Source: an uncultured Spirochaetota bacterium (GTDB lineage: Bacteria; Spirochaetota; Brachyspiria; Brachyspirales; Brachyspiraceae). From it: 64,000 bases of DNA. Position 1 is the first letter of the stretch, and each line of letters begins with the position of its first letter. Both the position numbers and the translations under genes were made by a program. The stretch lies in the NCBI GenBank assembly GCA_944390575.1, contig CALXQJ010000002.1:124001-188000 (forward strand), in the 5' to 3' direction. Under the pieces are notes generated by a model, which worked only from the letters and a program-made list of their open reading frames with translations, made no database searches and was not told where the DNA came from. Positions 18,725 through 27,360 of the stretch are shown here, piece by piece.

Positions 18725-19078
18725 ATGGATAACAATGTTTTACTTAGAAATTTAGGTGAAAATATTCGAAGTATTAGAAAGAAGAAGAAATTAACTATAG
18801 ATAAATTAGCAGAATGTTCATCATTGTCTAGCAAGTATATTCAGGGTGTAGAAGTAGGTATTCGTAATATCTCTATTAAAAATCTCAATAAAATAGCAAA
18901 TGCATTAGACACTGTACCTGAGGCATTACTTAATATAAAAAGTAATACCGTAGAAAGTACAGATGAAAAAATAAACAACATATCTCAAAAGCTAAGAAAG
19001 TTTGATAAAAACAAATTAGACTTTATTGGCAATATGCTTGATAATTTGGATGTTATTATTAGTGAGTCTAAAAAATAG
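18725..19078 (+). CDS. XRE-family helix-turn-helix regulator
   Basis: 117-aa DNA-binding protein. An HTH_3 domain covers about 8-62 (LGENIRSIRKKKKLTIDKLAE, then SSKYIQGVEVGIRNIS). It is followed by a short helical tail (LRKFDKNKLDFIGNMLDNL) that may mediate dimerisation. There is no membrane segment or second domain. The target is unknown; it could be a stand-alone regulator or a remnant antitoxin-like protein, but no toxin is adjacent. Converges on queH. Confidence 0.82.
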   Translation: MDNNVLLRNLGENIRSIRKKKKLTIDKLAECSSLSSKYIQGVEVGIRNISIKNLNKIANALDTVPEALLNIKSNTVESTDEKINNISQKLRKFDKNKLDFIGNMLDNLDVIISESKK

Positions 19079-19083
19079 TGATA

Positions 19084-19635
19084 CTATTTTCTAATACTAA
19101 ACTCACATCCGCAGTAATGTTGTCTATATAAATTAGCTTCATTTGCTATAATGTTAGTCTTTTTAAATCCATCTTGCTTTTTAAAGTCGAAATGAAGGTA
19201 TTCTACTGGGCTATATTTTTTAGCTAAAGCATTACCAACCATCTCTATAGTTTTACTGTTTTTATGTGGGCTTACTGTCATTACAGTAGTTACATATTTA
19301 GCACCAACATCTTTAGCATAAGCAAAAGATTTCTCCATTCTATTTTTAAAACAAATATTACATCTGTTTCCTTTCTCAGGCTCATCTTCAAACCCTTTTA
19401 TATCCTCATACCATTTTTCTACATATTTATGATCTTCATCAACAATAATATTATGTTCTTCTATACCTATACTATTAGCATAATTTACAAACTCATCTCT
19501 TCTTCTATTATACTCTTCTATAGGATGTATATTAGGATTATAAAAATAAAATATAGTTTCATATTCATCAAGCATAGTTTTTGGGTAGCACATACATATA
19601 GCACAGCAAGTATGTAATACTAATTTATCTTTCAT
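19084..19635 (-). CDS. queH: QueH, epoxyqueuosine reductase
   Basis: DUF208/QueH enzyme for the last step of queuosine synthesis, reducing epoxyqueuosine in tRNA. Conserved cysteines are in place: Cys10-Cys11 with Cys14 (HTCCAICM), Cys92 and Cys95 (RCNICFKNR), and Cys175 and Cys177 (YCGCEFS). These are expected to hold an iron-sulfur cluster and metal. At 183 aa it is the usual short form. GAGG-like site upstream (AAAGAGGTAAA). No other queuosine genes are in the window. Confidence 0.93.
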   Translation of the reverse strand: MKDKLVLHTCCAICMCYPKTMLDEYETIFYFYNPNIHPIEEYNRRRDEFVNYANSIGIEEHNIIVDEDHKYVEKWYEDIKGFEDEPEKGNRCNICFKNRMEKSFAYAKDVGAKYVTTVMTVSPHKNSKTIEMVGNALAKKYSPVEYLHFDFKKQDGFKKTNIIANEANLYRQHYCGCEFSIRK

Positions 19636-19677
19636 TTTAAATTTACCTCTTTTTATATTATTATATATTTTTTAATA

Positions 19678-20901
19678 CTATTCTTTTTTGTTTGCTTTTA
19701 ATGTAATTGTTTTATCATCGAATTTATCTATTAATATTTTATATCCCATTTTATTAGCATTTTTATTTATATCTATAGCTAAATTTTTACTACTACCAAC
19801 ATACTTAATTAAATAAGTAGAAGTATCTCCAGATAATCCTCTATTATATACTTCTTTAATATCCCCAATATTTTTCTTTAATTCATCTTCAAAATCTATA
19901 GCACTACTAAAATCAAGTCCAGATACATATATAGTATACTCGCTTCCGCTTTGTATTTCCTCTTGCCATTTTGATAGTATTTGACTAGAAAAATCTTCAG
20001 TTATATTTTCTGCAGATTTTACAAGTGCAATAGATTTAGCATCCTCATCAGTTCCTCCAACTCCGCCAACTTGATATGTAGTTCTTGCTATTGTGGAGTA
20101 GTCTGAAATATTAATAGCTGTAATTGCTATATCGCTTCTATAACTTTTTAATGCTGTACCTTGTATAGAAGTAAAGAATGATGCGTCTGCTTTTCCTGTT
20201 ATTACTACTTGTGATTTTGTTATATTTGCTAATTGCTTTATATAGTCTTTATTTTTTGATATTGTTTTTGTATCTATATTTTCTTTTTCTAATGAATTAT
20301 TGATTGTTCTTGCACTTACGAATTTGAATCCTTTTTTACTCATATTCTTTTCTAAGGCTGTATTAAAAGTTGTATTAATATTTCCTTCATTATCAAATAC
20401 TAAAATTAACATTAATGGAAGTTGTTTTCTATCTAATAGAATTCCTATAGCTTGTAGATTATCTTGTAATAAGTCTACTCCAACTGTAGCTTCTATTTTT
20501 GTTTGCCATAGAGAAGAATTCTTATTTATGCTTAAAACCTTATATGATGAAATATATCCAGTAGTTTTCTCGTATATTTTATCTTCTATTAGTTTATTAT
20601 TTTTTACTGTAGTTTGTGAGTTTATAATACTTCCTACAGCCTGTTCTACAGCATTTCTTTTTGCACTTTCTAAAGCACGTTCTATAGCATTAGCATCTCC
20701 TCTGCCATCGGAAGAAGCATAACCTTCTGCTATTATAGTCGTAGTTTTACCGCCTTTAAAATTAGGGTTACTCCAATTATTAACAACTCCTATTTGACCG
20801 TTATCTTTTCCTATTAGAACTGAGCTGTTATCTTGTTCTTGCATTGTGGCACAAGAAATTATATTTAATATAATTATTATTAATGTTAGTATTTTTTTCA
20901 T
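19678..20901 (-). CDS. lipoprotein with FlgT-N/LPP20-like domain
   Basis: 407-aa lipoprotein (lipobox IISC, Cys17). Residues about 55-150 resemble the N-terminal domain of flagellar FlgT and LPP20 lipoproteins: AEGYASSDGRGDANAIERAL, then an Ala-rich helix, VKNNKLIEDKIYEKTTGYI and a strand ending KIEATVGVDLLQDNL. The middle part (about 160-270) looks like a TolB-N/FlgT-M type alpha/beta domain (LMLILVFDNEG ... SQVVITGKAD). Spirochaete flagella are periplasmic, so a role in motor or envelope assembly is possible but not shown. No flagellar genes are adjacent. Confidence 0.7.
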   Translation of the reverse strand: MKKILTLIIIILNIISCATMQEQDNSSVLIGKDNGQIGVVNNWSNPNFKGGKTTTIIAEGYASSDGRGDANAIERALESAKRNAVEQAVGSIINSQTTVKNNKLIEDKIYEKTTGYISSYKVLSINKNSSLWQTKIEATVGVDLLQDNLQAIGILLDRKQLPLMLILVFDNEGNINTTFNTALEKNMSKKGFKFVSARTINNSLEKENIDTKTISKNKDYIKQLANITKSQVVITGKADASFFTSIQGTALKSYRSDIAITAINISDYSTIARTTYQVGGVGGTDEDAKSIALVKSAENITEDFSSQILSKWQEEIQSGSEYTIYVSGLDFSSAIDFEDELKKNIGDIKEVYNRGLSGDTSTYLIKYVGSSKNLAIDINKNANKMGYKILIDKFDDKTITLKANKKE

Positions 20902-20948
20902 TATTATAATTTTAAACTAATTAAATTATGATTATGTAATAAGTTAAT

Positions 20949-21689
20949 TTATAATTGTCTTAAATTAAGTTTTCCGTTTTTATCTATAGTTCTATTTCCC
21001 TTTTTATACATTATAAAAAGATAATTAAATCCTCTTAAGTAAAAATTATTATCAATAGCAGCTAAATGATAATTTCCCTTATTCAGATCTTTATTATGGC
21101 GTACTACAGATATTATATCAATAGGTATAAAGTATTTATTTAAACTTTCAAATAATCTAAACCCTATAGGCATTAATGGATATCCCTTTTCGTATGAATC
21201 AGATACATATAATGCCATATATCTATCTTTTTTCATAATTCTATTAATTTCAGATATAACATTATCCATAGCATTATAATATTCATCATCTTTAGCACTT
21301 AATTTTCCAATACAGTTTTTCTCTTCAGAGTAGTTTATATGAGTGCTATATGGTGGATCTATAAATACAAAATCTACTTTTTCATCTTCTATAGGTATTT
21401 TACGAGCATCTGCTTTAAAAATATCTTTTCTCTCTAAAGCTTTAGGGTTTATATCATATCCTAAAGCTCTTCTATTTAAATCTCTTGCAACATCTATAGT
21501 AGTTCCACTTCCACACATAGGATCTACTACTAAATCTTTTTCTTTTGTATATCTTTGTAATAGATTCCATATAATATATGCAGGTGTTGCTCCTATATAG
21601 TGTTTATGTTTATCTTCTTCACTTTTTAGGTATTGTTGTGATGGATAATCCCATAATGTTGTTGTTTGTAGATTTAATTTTTTTTTCAT
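20949..21689 (-). CDS. orphan DNA methyltransferase (N4-cytosine/N6-adenine type)
   Basis: 246-aa SAM-dependent DNA methylase. The N-terminus TTTLWDYPSQQY is followed by the SAM-binding motif VVDPMCGSGTTIDVA (about 54-68) and then catalytic FIDPPYSTHINY (about 108-119), the motif order I then IV. No restriction enzyme or specificity subunit lies nearby, so it is likely a solitary methylase used for regulation, or a relic. A tRNA or rRNA methylase is less likely given the DPPY context, but not excluded. Confidence 0.8.
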   Translation of the reverse strand: MKKKLNLQTTTLWDYPSQQYLKSEEDKHKHYIGATPAYIIWNLLQRYTKEKDLVVDPMCGSGTTIDVARDLNRRALGYDINPKALERKDIFKADARKIPIEDEKVDFVFIDPPYSTHINYSEEKNCIGKLSAKDDEYYNAMDNVISEINRIMKKDRYMALYVSDSYEKGYPLMPIGFRLFESLNKYFIPIDIISVVRHNKDLNKGNYHLAAIDNNFYLRGFNYLFIMYKKGNRTIDKNGKLNLRQL

Positions 21690-21842
21690 ATCCTATATTT
21701 AGCTATTAAATATAGTTTTAGAGTATATATTATTTTATGACATTAGACAAGTGTTTTGTAATATGAATATTTACAAATGTTGACTTTATTTTAAATTTTG
21801 TTATACTTTTTTTAATTAAATTATATTTTGGTAGTGTGTTTT

Positions 21843-22148
21843 ATGAGTGAAGAACAAAATGAACAATCTATTGATGGTGGCATCTATTGTGCTAACTGTA
21901 GATACTGTGTCTTATTTAGAAAGTCTAGCGGTATAGATGGCTCAGAATATCTTTTAAGAGTAAAATGTACTCAAGAACAGTGGCGTAAAAAACTTGGTGA
22001 AGAAAAAATGTACAAGTATTTTACTGTTGCAAGAAGAACCGTAGATAAGTGTTCTGATTATAAGGAAATGGGAGACCTTAAGAGTTTCTTAAAAGTTTTA
22101 AGAAAGAGTTTACCTGTTCGTGATGAGGTTTATTCTATAAAAAAATAA
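21843..22148 (+). CDS. small cysteine-rich protein, probable zinc or Fe-S binding
   Basis: 101 aa. Cysteines are clustered as YCANCRYCVLF near the N-terminus, with further Cys in RVKCTQEQW and VDKCSDYKE, enough to bind one metal centre. The rest is basic and helical. I chose ATG because it opens the conserved-looking acidic start MSEEQNEQS; a TTG 15 bases earlier has no support. It precedes a TPR lipoprotein by 12 bases and is probably in one operon with it. I do not recognise the family. Confidence 0.65.
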   Translation: MSEEQNEQSIDGGIYCANCRYCVLFRKSSGIDGSEYLLRVKCTQEQWRKKLGEEKMYKYFTVARRTVDKCSDYKEMGDLKSFLKVLRKSLPVRDEVYSIKK

Positions 22149-22160
22149 TGGATTTTTTTA

Positions 22161-22598
22161 GTGCGTTTTTGCTTTTTTTTTATTATTTTAGGTAGTATTT
22201 TAATTACTTCTTGTGCATCTACTATTAATGTATCTGAGGAGGAAAAAAGATATCCTAAAATAATAGCTGAAAAAGCATATACGGAATTCAATGAAAAAAG
22301 ATACAAAAATGCGATTGCATACTATCAGTATATCTTGGATAATTATGATAGAAATTTATTTCCTAAAGATGTCGCTTGGGCTTATTATGAAATAGGTTTT
22401 TGTTATTATTATCAGTCTAAGTATAAGAAAGCACTTTCATACTTTGATATTGTGATGAGAGAGTTTACTGTACTGCCCCCTAAGGTTTTGGCTCAGAGAG
22501 TTATAGATGATATTTATACTAAAAAGCCAAATCTAAAACCTATGGATTATATTGAAACTAATGATTATAATATAGAAGTCATTAATGATGAAGACTAA
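22161..22598 (+). CDS. small TPR lipoprotein
   Basis: 145 aa, starting at GTG. A hydrophobic signal ends in lipobox ITSC (Cys18). Two TPR-like helix pairs follow (AYTEFNEKRYKNAIAYYQYI and WAYYEIGFCYYYQSKYKKAL), similar to the start of BamD/YfiO-type proteins but much shorter. The end overlaps the next gene by 14 bases, which implies coupled translation with the LptF/G-like membrane protein. A role in envelope assembly is an inference from the anchor and neighbour. Confidence 0.75.
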   Translation: MRFCFFFIILGSILITSCASTINVSEEEKRYPKIIAEKAYTEFNEKRYKNAIAYYQYILDNYDRNLFPKDVAWAYYEIGFCYYYQSKYKKALSYFDIVMREFTVLPPKVLAQRVIDDIYTKKPNLKPMDYIETNDYNIEVINDED

Positions 22599-24300
22599 AC
22601 TCGATATACAATATAAATTAATAATAAACTTTCTTGTTATATCTTTATTAGGTATTATTGCAATACTTGTTTTTTATGTTCTATCATTAAAAGATCATGG
22701 TAGAAGTTATTCGTTTTTTTCTTATCTGTCTATTAGTTTTATTTTATATAAAAATATAATGCCTTATATTATATTATTAAGTATTTATTTATCATTTTTC
22801 TATAGTAATTCTTATAAGGATATAGCTATTCCTATAGCGATTATTTTTGTTTTTAGTTCTTTTTATCTTATCTATGATTACTATTTGCTTGATATAATAT
22901 CTTCTAAACTTAGAGCTAATTATTCTTCTTATAATTATAAGTTATTTTATAATCATCAATTAGAAATTAAGCATGATTTATATGAGAAGGCTCGTATTGA
23001 ACTTGCTAATGAGAATCTTAATAAGTCTTATGAACTTGCTAAGAAAGCTTTAATATATGATAATGATGATGCTAATTTGATAATTTTACTTAAAAGTATT
23101 CAGCAAGAGATAGATAATATTAATGATATGAAATTTAGTAAAGAATTAAATAGAATAAATGATTTATTATCTCTCGGTTCTACTGAGTTTTCTAGGAAAA
23201 ATTATTCTAAAGCATTAGACTACTTTAAAAGAGTTTTGAAATTAGATTCTTCTAATCCTCTTGCACTTTATTATATAAATAGAATTAGTATTATTCAAAA
23301 TAATAAGCCTCAGTATAAGGGGAACACTACAGATGAGCTTTATACTTATAGCATATTATCTGATATTATTAATTTATATAACTCAAATAGAATATGGGAA
23401 GCTTATAGGCGTATATCTGAGTTATATATAAATTATTCTAATATACCTGAAGTTAAGAATTATTATAACCTTATAGTAGATAAAATTAATAGTTATGACT
23501 TTTTTATTGATGAAGCTTCTGAGTTAGATAATGTATTTTTGAGTAATTTAAAAGAATATGATAGCATTATGAATTATCAACTTAATGGTATTAGTTTTTT
23601 ATTGAATACTAATACATTGTTTTTTGCAGAACATAGCTTGTATTATAAAGATAGTTTTTATTTATTTGATGTTTCTATTATTAATCTAAATAAGAATCTA
23701 AAAATTCAAAAGAGATCTAATTTTAAATATGGTAGAATAGTTCCTACTTTTGGAAATACAAATAATGTTAAAAATATTATATTAAAAGCTCCTTATAATT
23801 TTAATAGTAAAAAATATAGTTATATAGATACTAACTCTACTATTATTCCTATTTCTATATCTGCGAGCACTCTTTATGTATTAAAAAATTATACTAAAAC
23901 TACTTTAGATTATCTTGGACTTAATAAATTATTAAAATTAAAAAATGAGCTTCAGAGCTTTGGATATAGTAAGGATAATATAGAACAGATAATAGTATCG
24001 AAGATAATATCTCCTGTATTATATTTGTTGCTTTATGTATTGGTAGCTTATTTTTCTCTAAAGTATAGAATTAAAGGCTCTAATAATAGTTTCTTTATTA
24101 GTATAGTGGGTATATTGGGTACTATAGCTATTACTTTAGTTTATAGTATTGCTATAGACTATAGTACTGTATTGCTATTAACATTTTCTAATATATTTGT
24201 AAACATAATATTGATATATTCATTGTCTATATCTATTATATTATATACACTTTTAAAAATTTCTAAATTAAACTATATAACAAACACTAATGATAAATAA
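22585..24300 (+). CDS. membrane protein with LptF/LptG-like ends and a central TPR region
   Basis: 571 aa. Three membrane helices lie at about 12-32, 56-75 and 79-97, then a soluble region with TPR-like repeats (about 130-250: LYEKARIELANENLNKSYEL and STEFSRKNYSKALDYFKRVL), a beta-rich stretch (about 310-430), and three or four C-terminal helices (about 470-565). The segment before the last helices (LNKLLKLKNELQSFGYSKDN, then IVSKIISPVLYLLL) closely follows the LptF/LptG pattern in which a helix leads into a Pro-containing membrane segment. LptF/G export lipopolysaccharide from the inner membrane. Two adjacent ATGs are possible starts. It overlaps both neighbours, so it is in one operon with the TPR lipoprotein and rsmA. 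Assignment to the LptF/G family is inference. Confidence 0.6.
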   Translation: MMKTKLDIQYKLIINFLVISLLGIIAILVFYVLSLKDHGRSYSFFSYLSISFILYKNIMPYIILLSIYLSFFYSNSYKDIAIPIAIIFVFSSFYLIYDYYLLDIISSKLRANYSSYNYKLFYNHQLEIKHDLYEKARIELANENLNKSYELAKKALIYDNDDANLIILLKSIQQEIDNINDMKFSKELNRINDLLSLGSTEFSRKNYSKALDYFKRVLKLDSSNPLALYYINRISIIQNNKPQYKGNTTDELYTYSILSDIINLYNSNRIWEAYRRISELYINYSNIPEVKNYYNLIVDKINSYDFFIDEASELDNVFLSNLKEYDSIMNYQLNGISFLLNTNTLFFAEHSLYYKDSFYLFDVSIINLNKNLKIQKRSNFKYGRIVPTFGNTNNVKNIILKAPYNFNSKKYSYIDTNSTIIPISISASTLYVLKNYTKTTLDYLGLNKLLKLKNELQSFGYSKDNIEQIIVSKIISPVLYLLLYVLVAYFSLKYRIKGSNNSFFISIVGILGTIAITLVYSIAIDYSTVLLLTFSNIFVNIILIYSLSISIILYTLLKISKLNYITNTNDK

Positions 24301-25141
24301 TATATATTCTAAAAAAGATGTTATAAGCTATTTAAAAGAGAAGTCTATTTTTCCAAATAAAAATAGAGGACAAAATTTTTTATGTGATAGAAATATTGCT
24401 TTTAATATAGCAAATACTATACCAGAAAGTTTGAATAGAGGAGATTATGCTATAGAAATTGGCGGTGGTCTTGGTTCTTTAAGTAATATTTTAATTGATT
24501 TTTATAGATATAAATTAACTATTATTGAGTATGATAACGCCTTATACAAACATTTAATTAATACATATTCCAATATTAATATTATACATAAGGATGTATT
24601 AACTGTTGATATTAATGATATAGATAATAATATTAACTTTGATTTTTATGGTAATATTCCATATAACATATCAAGCCCTATTATAGAGTGGTTATTTTGT
24701 AATTGTTATAATAGATGGAGATATGCAGTATTTATGGTTCAAAGTGATTTTGCTAATAGACTTATAGCAAAAGAAGATACAGAAGATTATTCAGCTCTTA
24801 CTCTTTTTGCAAGTTTTATGTCTGATATAAGACTTGAATATAATGTTTCAAAAGATGTGTTTTATCCTATACCAAATGTAACTTCTTCTATTATTAGTAT
24901 TAAACCTAAAGTAGTAGATTTAGAACTTCTTAAAGTATTCAAACAAGTTTCAAAAACATTATTTCATAATAGAAGAAAAAATATAAAGAATAACTTTATA
25001 AAGTCTCCATATATTAATATAGATAAAAATAAGATAGATGAAATATTAGAAAAAGCAAATATTAGTGCATTATGCAGAGGAGAAACTCTAACTTTAAAAG
25101 AAGTAGAAACTTTATCAAGAGTCCTTTCAGAATATATTTAA
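24290..25141 (+). CDS. rsmA: RsmA/KsgA, 16S rRNA dimethyladenosine methyltransferase
   Basis: Dimethylates two adjacent adenines near the 3' end of 16S rRNA during 30S assembly. It shows the family start (NRGQNFLCDRNIA, about 23-35), SAM motif AIEIGGGLGSLSNI (about 53-66), catalytic NIPYNISSPIIEWL (about 123-136) and the C-terminal LFHNRRKNIKNNF segment. 283 aa is normal. The start overlaps the previous gene by 11 bases. Its end overlaps a convergent lipoprotein gene by 4 bases. Confidence 0.96.
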   Translation: MINNIYSKKDVISYLKEKSIFPNKNRGQNFLCDRNIAFNIANTIPESLNRGDYAIEIGGGLGSLSNILIDFYRYKLTIIEYDNALYKHLINTYSNINIIHKDVLTVDINDIDNNINFDFYGNIPYNISSPIIEWLFCNCYNRWRYAVFMVQSDFANRLIAKEDTEDYSALTLFASFMSDIRLEYNVSKDVFYPIPNVTSSIISIKPKVVDLELLKVFKQVSKTLFHNRRKNIKNNFIKSPYINIDKNKIDEILEKANISALCRGETLTLKEVETLSRVLSEYI

Positions 25142-25683
25142 TTATTAGTATTATTATCTATTTTGATAGATTTTATAATATTATCACTGATTTTACTGTC
25201 TTTCTTGCTATTAGCATTATACATAGATAATACCTGTAGCACAGCTCCATCTTCAAACATTAAATAAGCTTTATGAGTAGTTTTATTAGGACCATAATAA
25301 AAAGAGCTTATAACTTCGTATGTATTTTCTTTATTATCTTTATTTTTTGTCTCAGATACAATATTATATTCTTTAACAGCATAATGATTTCTTAAGTTGT
25401 TAATAACACTATTTTTTATATTATCTAAACTAATAAGTCCATTATACGTAGGTTTATATTTAGTATATACTATAGTATATATAGCAGTTTTTGTTTGTAC
25501 CCCATATGATTCATATTTAGATACACTTTCATCAAAGGCTACTACACTATTTAAAAAACCTGGATTAAAGTTTTCAGGTACTTCTATTGTTATATTGTCT
25601 ATATTTATAATTTTTGTTTTTTCTTTAAAACATGAAATTACAAATATAAAAATTACAGCATTAAATATAAACAATTTTTTCAT
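25138..25683 (-). CDS. hypothetical lipoprotein
   Basis: 181 aa. The signal peptide ends VISC (Cys18) when read from MKKLFIF; an ATG seven codons earlier would add a non-typical head. The mature part is a small alpha/beta domain (ITIEVPENFNPGFL, YEVISSFYYGPNKTT, DGAVLQVLSMYN), similar in layout to PsbP/DUF1795-like single-domain lipoproteins, but I cannot name the family. No Shine-Dalgarno is obvious. Single gene, convergent with rsmA. Confidence 0.7.
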   Translation of the reverse strand: MKKLFIFNAVIFIFVISCFKEKTKIINIDNITIEVPENFNPGFLNSVVAFDESVSKYESYGVQTKTAIYTIVYTKYKPTYNGLISLDNIKNSVINNLRNHYAVKEYNIVSETKNKDNKENTYEVISSFYYGPNKTTHKAYLMFEDGAVLQVLSMYNANSKKDSKISDNIIKSIKIDNNTNN

Positions 25684-25835
25684 AATACTTATTATAATAG
25701 ACATATAATTTTTTTAAAGCATAAAATGTGTTTTTTAGTAAAAAAAAATATTTTTTTAGACATTGTAATATTATTGGTAGTAATTTATAATATTAAAGTA
25801 ATAAAATAATATTAATAATGAGGACATTTATAAAA

Positions 25836-27272
25836 ATGAGAAAAACAAAAATTATAGCTACATTAGGTCCAAGATGGTCTAATGAAGAAATGATAGGTAA
25901 AATTTTAGAGAATGGTGCTGATGTTTGTCGTTTAAATTTCTCTTTCGGTACTTATGAAGAACATGCAGAACGTATTAATATCATTAGAAAAACATCAGAG
26001 AGATTACAAAAGCCTATTGCTATTTTAGCAGATTTACAAGGTCCAAAGATAAGAATAGGAAAACTTAAAGAAAATGTTACAGTAAAAGAAGGTGATATTG
26101 TTAAACTTAGTGGTTATAAAGAAGTTTCTGATGATAGTATACTTCCTACTACACATTCTAATATAGCACATGATGTTCGTTCTGGTTCTATGCTTTTAAT
26201 AGCTGATGGTACTATACAATTAGTAGTAGAATCTAGCGATGAAAAAGAAAAATTAGTAGTATGTAAGGTTGTAACTGGAGGTACTATTTTAACTGGTAAG
26301 GGTATTAATTTACCAGGTGCACATGTTACTACTGAGATTTTAACTGAAAAAGATATTTCTGATGCTTTATTTGCTGGTAAGAATGGTGCTAATTTTGTTG
26401 GTATGAGCTTTGTACGTACAGCTGATGATGTTAGAAGACTTAGAAAGATTTTAGATGATGAGGGACTATATAATGTTGGTATAGTTTCTAAGATAGAAAA
26501 TACTCAGGCTTTAGAGAATTTAGAGGCTATTGTTGCTGAATCTGATGGTGTTATGGTTGCTCGTGGAGATTTAGGTGTTGAGATACCTTTTGGTGAGGTT
26601 CCTATTTGGCAGAAGAAAATTATTAATCTTGCTAATAGTATGGGTAAAATTGCAATTACTGCTACTCAAATGCTTGAGAGTATGACTAAGAGTCCTGTAC
26701 CTTCTCGTGCTGAGGCTTCTGACGTTGCTAATGCTGTATTTGATGGTACTGATTTAGTTATGATGTCTGCTGAGACTGCTTCTGGAGATTATCCTGTTGA
26801 ATCTGTTAAGGCTATGGTTTCTATTGCTACTGCTGCTGAGAACTCTATGATTCGTCAAAAGACTTTTGATGAGATTCATTATAATGAGAAGGGTGTTAAT
26901 ATTCCTTTAGCTGATTCTGCTTCTTATTTATCTCATTGTTTAAACCATAAGGCTATTATTGTACTTTCTAAAACAGGTCGTACAGTATTATCTCTATCTA
27001 AGAAAAGACCTAAAACTCCTATTTTATTTGTATCTGCAAATAAGGATCTATGTAATAAACTTGCTATTTGTAACAATGTACATACTATACATGTAGAAAA
27101 AGATTTAAATTTTACTGGTTGTGAAGATACAGCAATTCAAATAAAAGCTCTTCAAGAGATATTAATTAAACGTGGTTTTGTTAATAGTGGAGATGTTGCT
27201 ATGCTTGTTAGTGGTGATAAGTGGGAAGGTTTATGGCAAGAAAATAGCATACGTATAGTGAAAATTAATTAA
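25836..27272 (+). CDS. pyk: pyruvate kinase
   Basis: Makes pyruvate and ATP from phosphoenolpyruvate in the last step of glycolysis. MRKTKIIATLGP opens the barrel. The mid motif KIENTQALENLEAIVAESDG precedes GVMVARGDLGVE and the family signature around AITATQMLESMTKSPVPSRAE, and the C-terminal allosteric-type domain has KTGRTVLSLSKKRP. 478 aa. I chose the second ATG because AGGA lies 11 bases before it and the family starts there; an ATG six codons earlier lacks a ribosome site. Own terminator follows. Confidence 0.97.
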   Translation: MRKTKIIATLGPRWSNEEMIGKILENGADVCRLNFSFGTYEEHAERINIIRKTSERLQKPIAILADLQGPKIRIGKLKENVTVKEGDIVKLSGYKEVSDDSILPTTHSNIAHDVRSGSMLLIADGTIQLVVESSDEKEKLVVCKVVTGGTILTGKGINLPGAHVTTEILTEKDISDALFAGKNGANFVGMSFVRTADDVRRLRKILDDEGLYNVGIVSKIENTQALENLEAIVAESDGVMVARGDLGVEIPFGEVPIWQKKIINLANSMGKIAITATQMLESMTKSPVPSRAEASDVANAVFDGTDLVMMSAETASGDYPVESVKAMVSIATAAENSMIRQKTFDEIHYNEKGVNIPLADSASYLSHCLNHKAIIVLSKTGRTVLSLSKKRPKTPILFVSANKDLCNKLAICNNVHTIHVEKDLNFTGCEDTAIQIKALQEILIKRGFVNSGDVAMLVSGDKWEGLWQENSIRIVKIN

Positions 27273-27292
27273 TTTTTTTACTTATAAAAATT

Positions 27293-27332
27293 AATAGGCA
27301 CTTGATTTTATATCAAATGCCTATTTTTTATT
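27293..27332 (+). terminator. terminator of pyk
   Basis: Stem AATAGGCACTTGAT (27293-27306) with ATCAAATGCCTATT (27312-27325), one mismatch, loop of five, then a T-rich run. It lies between two convergent genes. Confidence 0.8.
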
Positions 27333-27360
27333 TTTTATCTATGTGTAATTTTGATATTTT

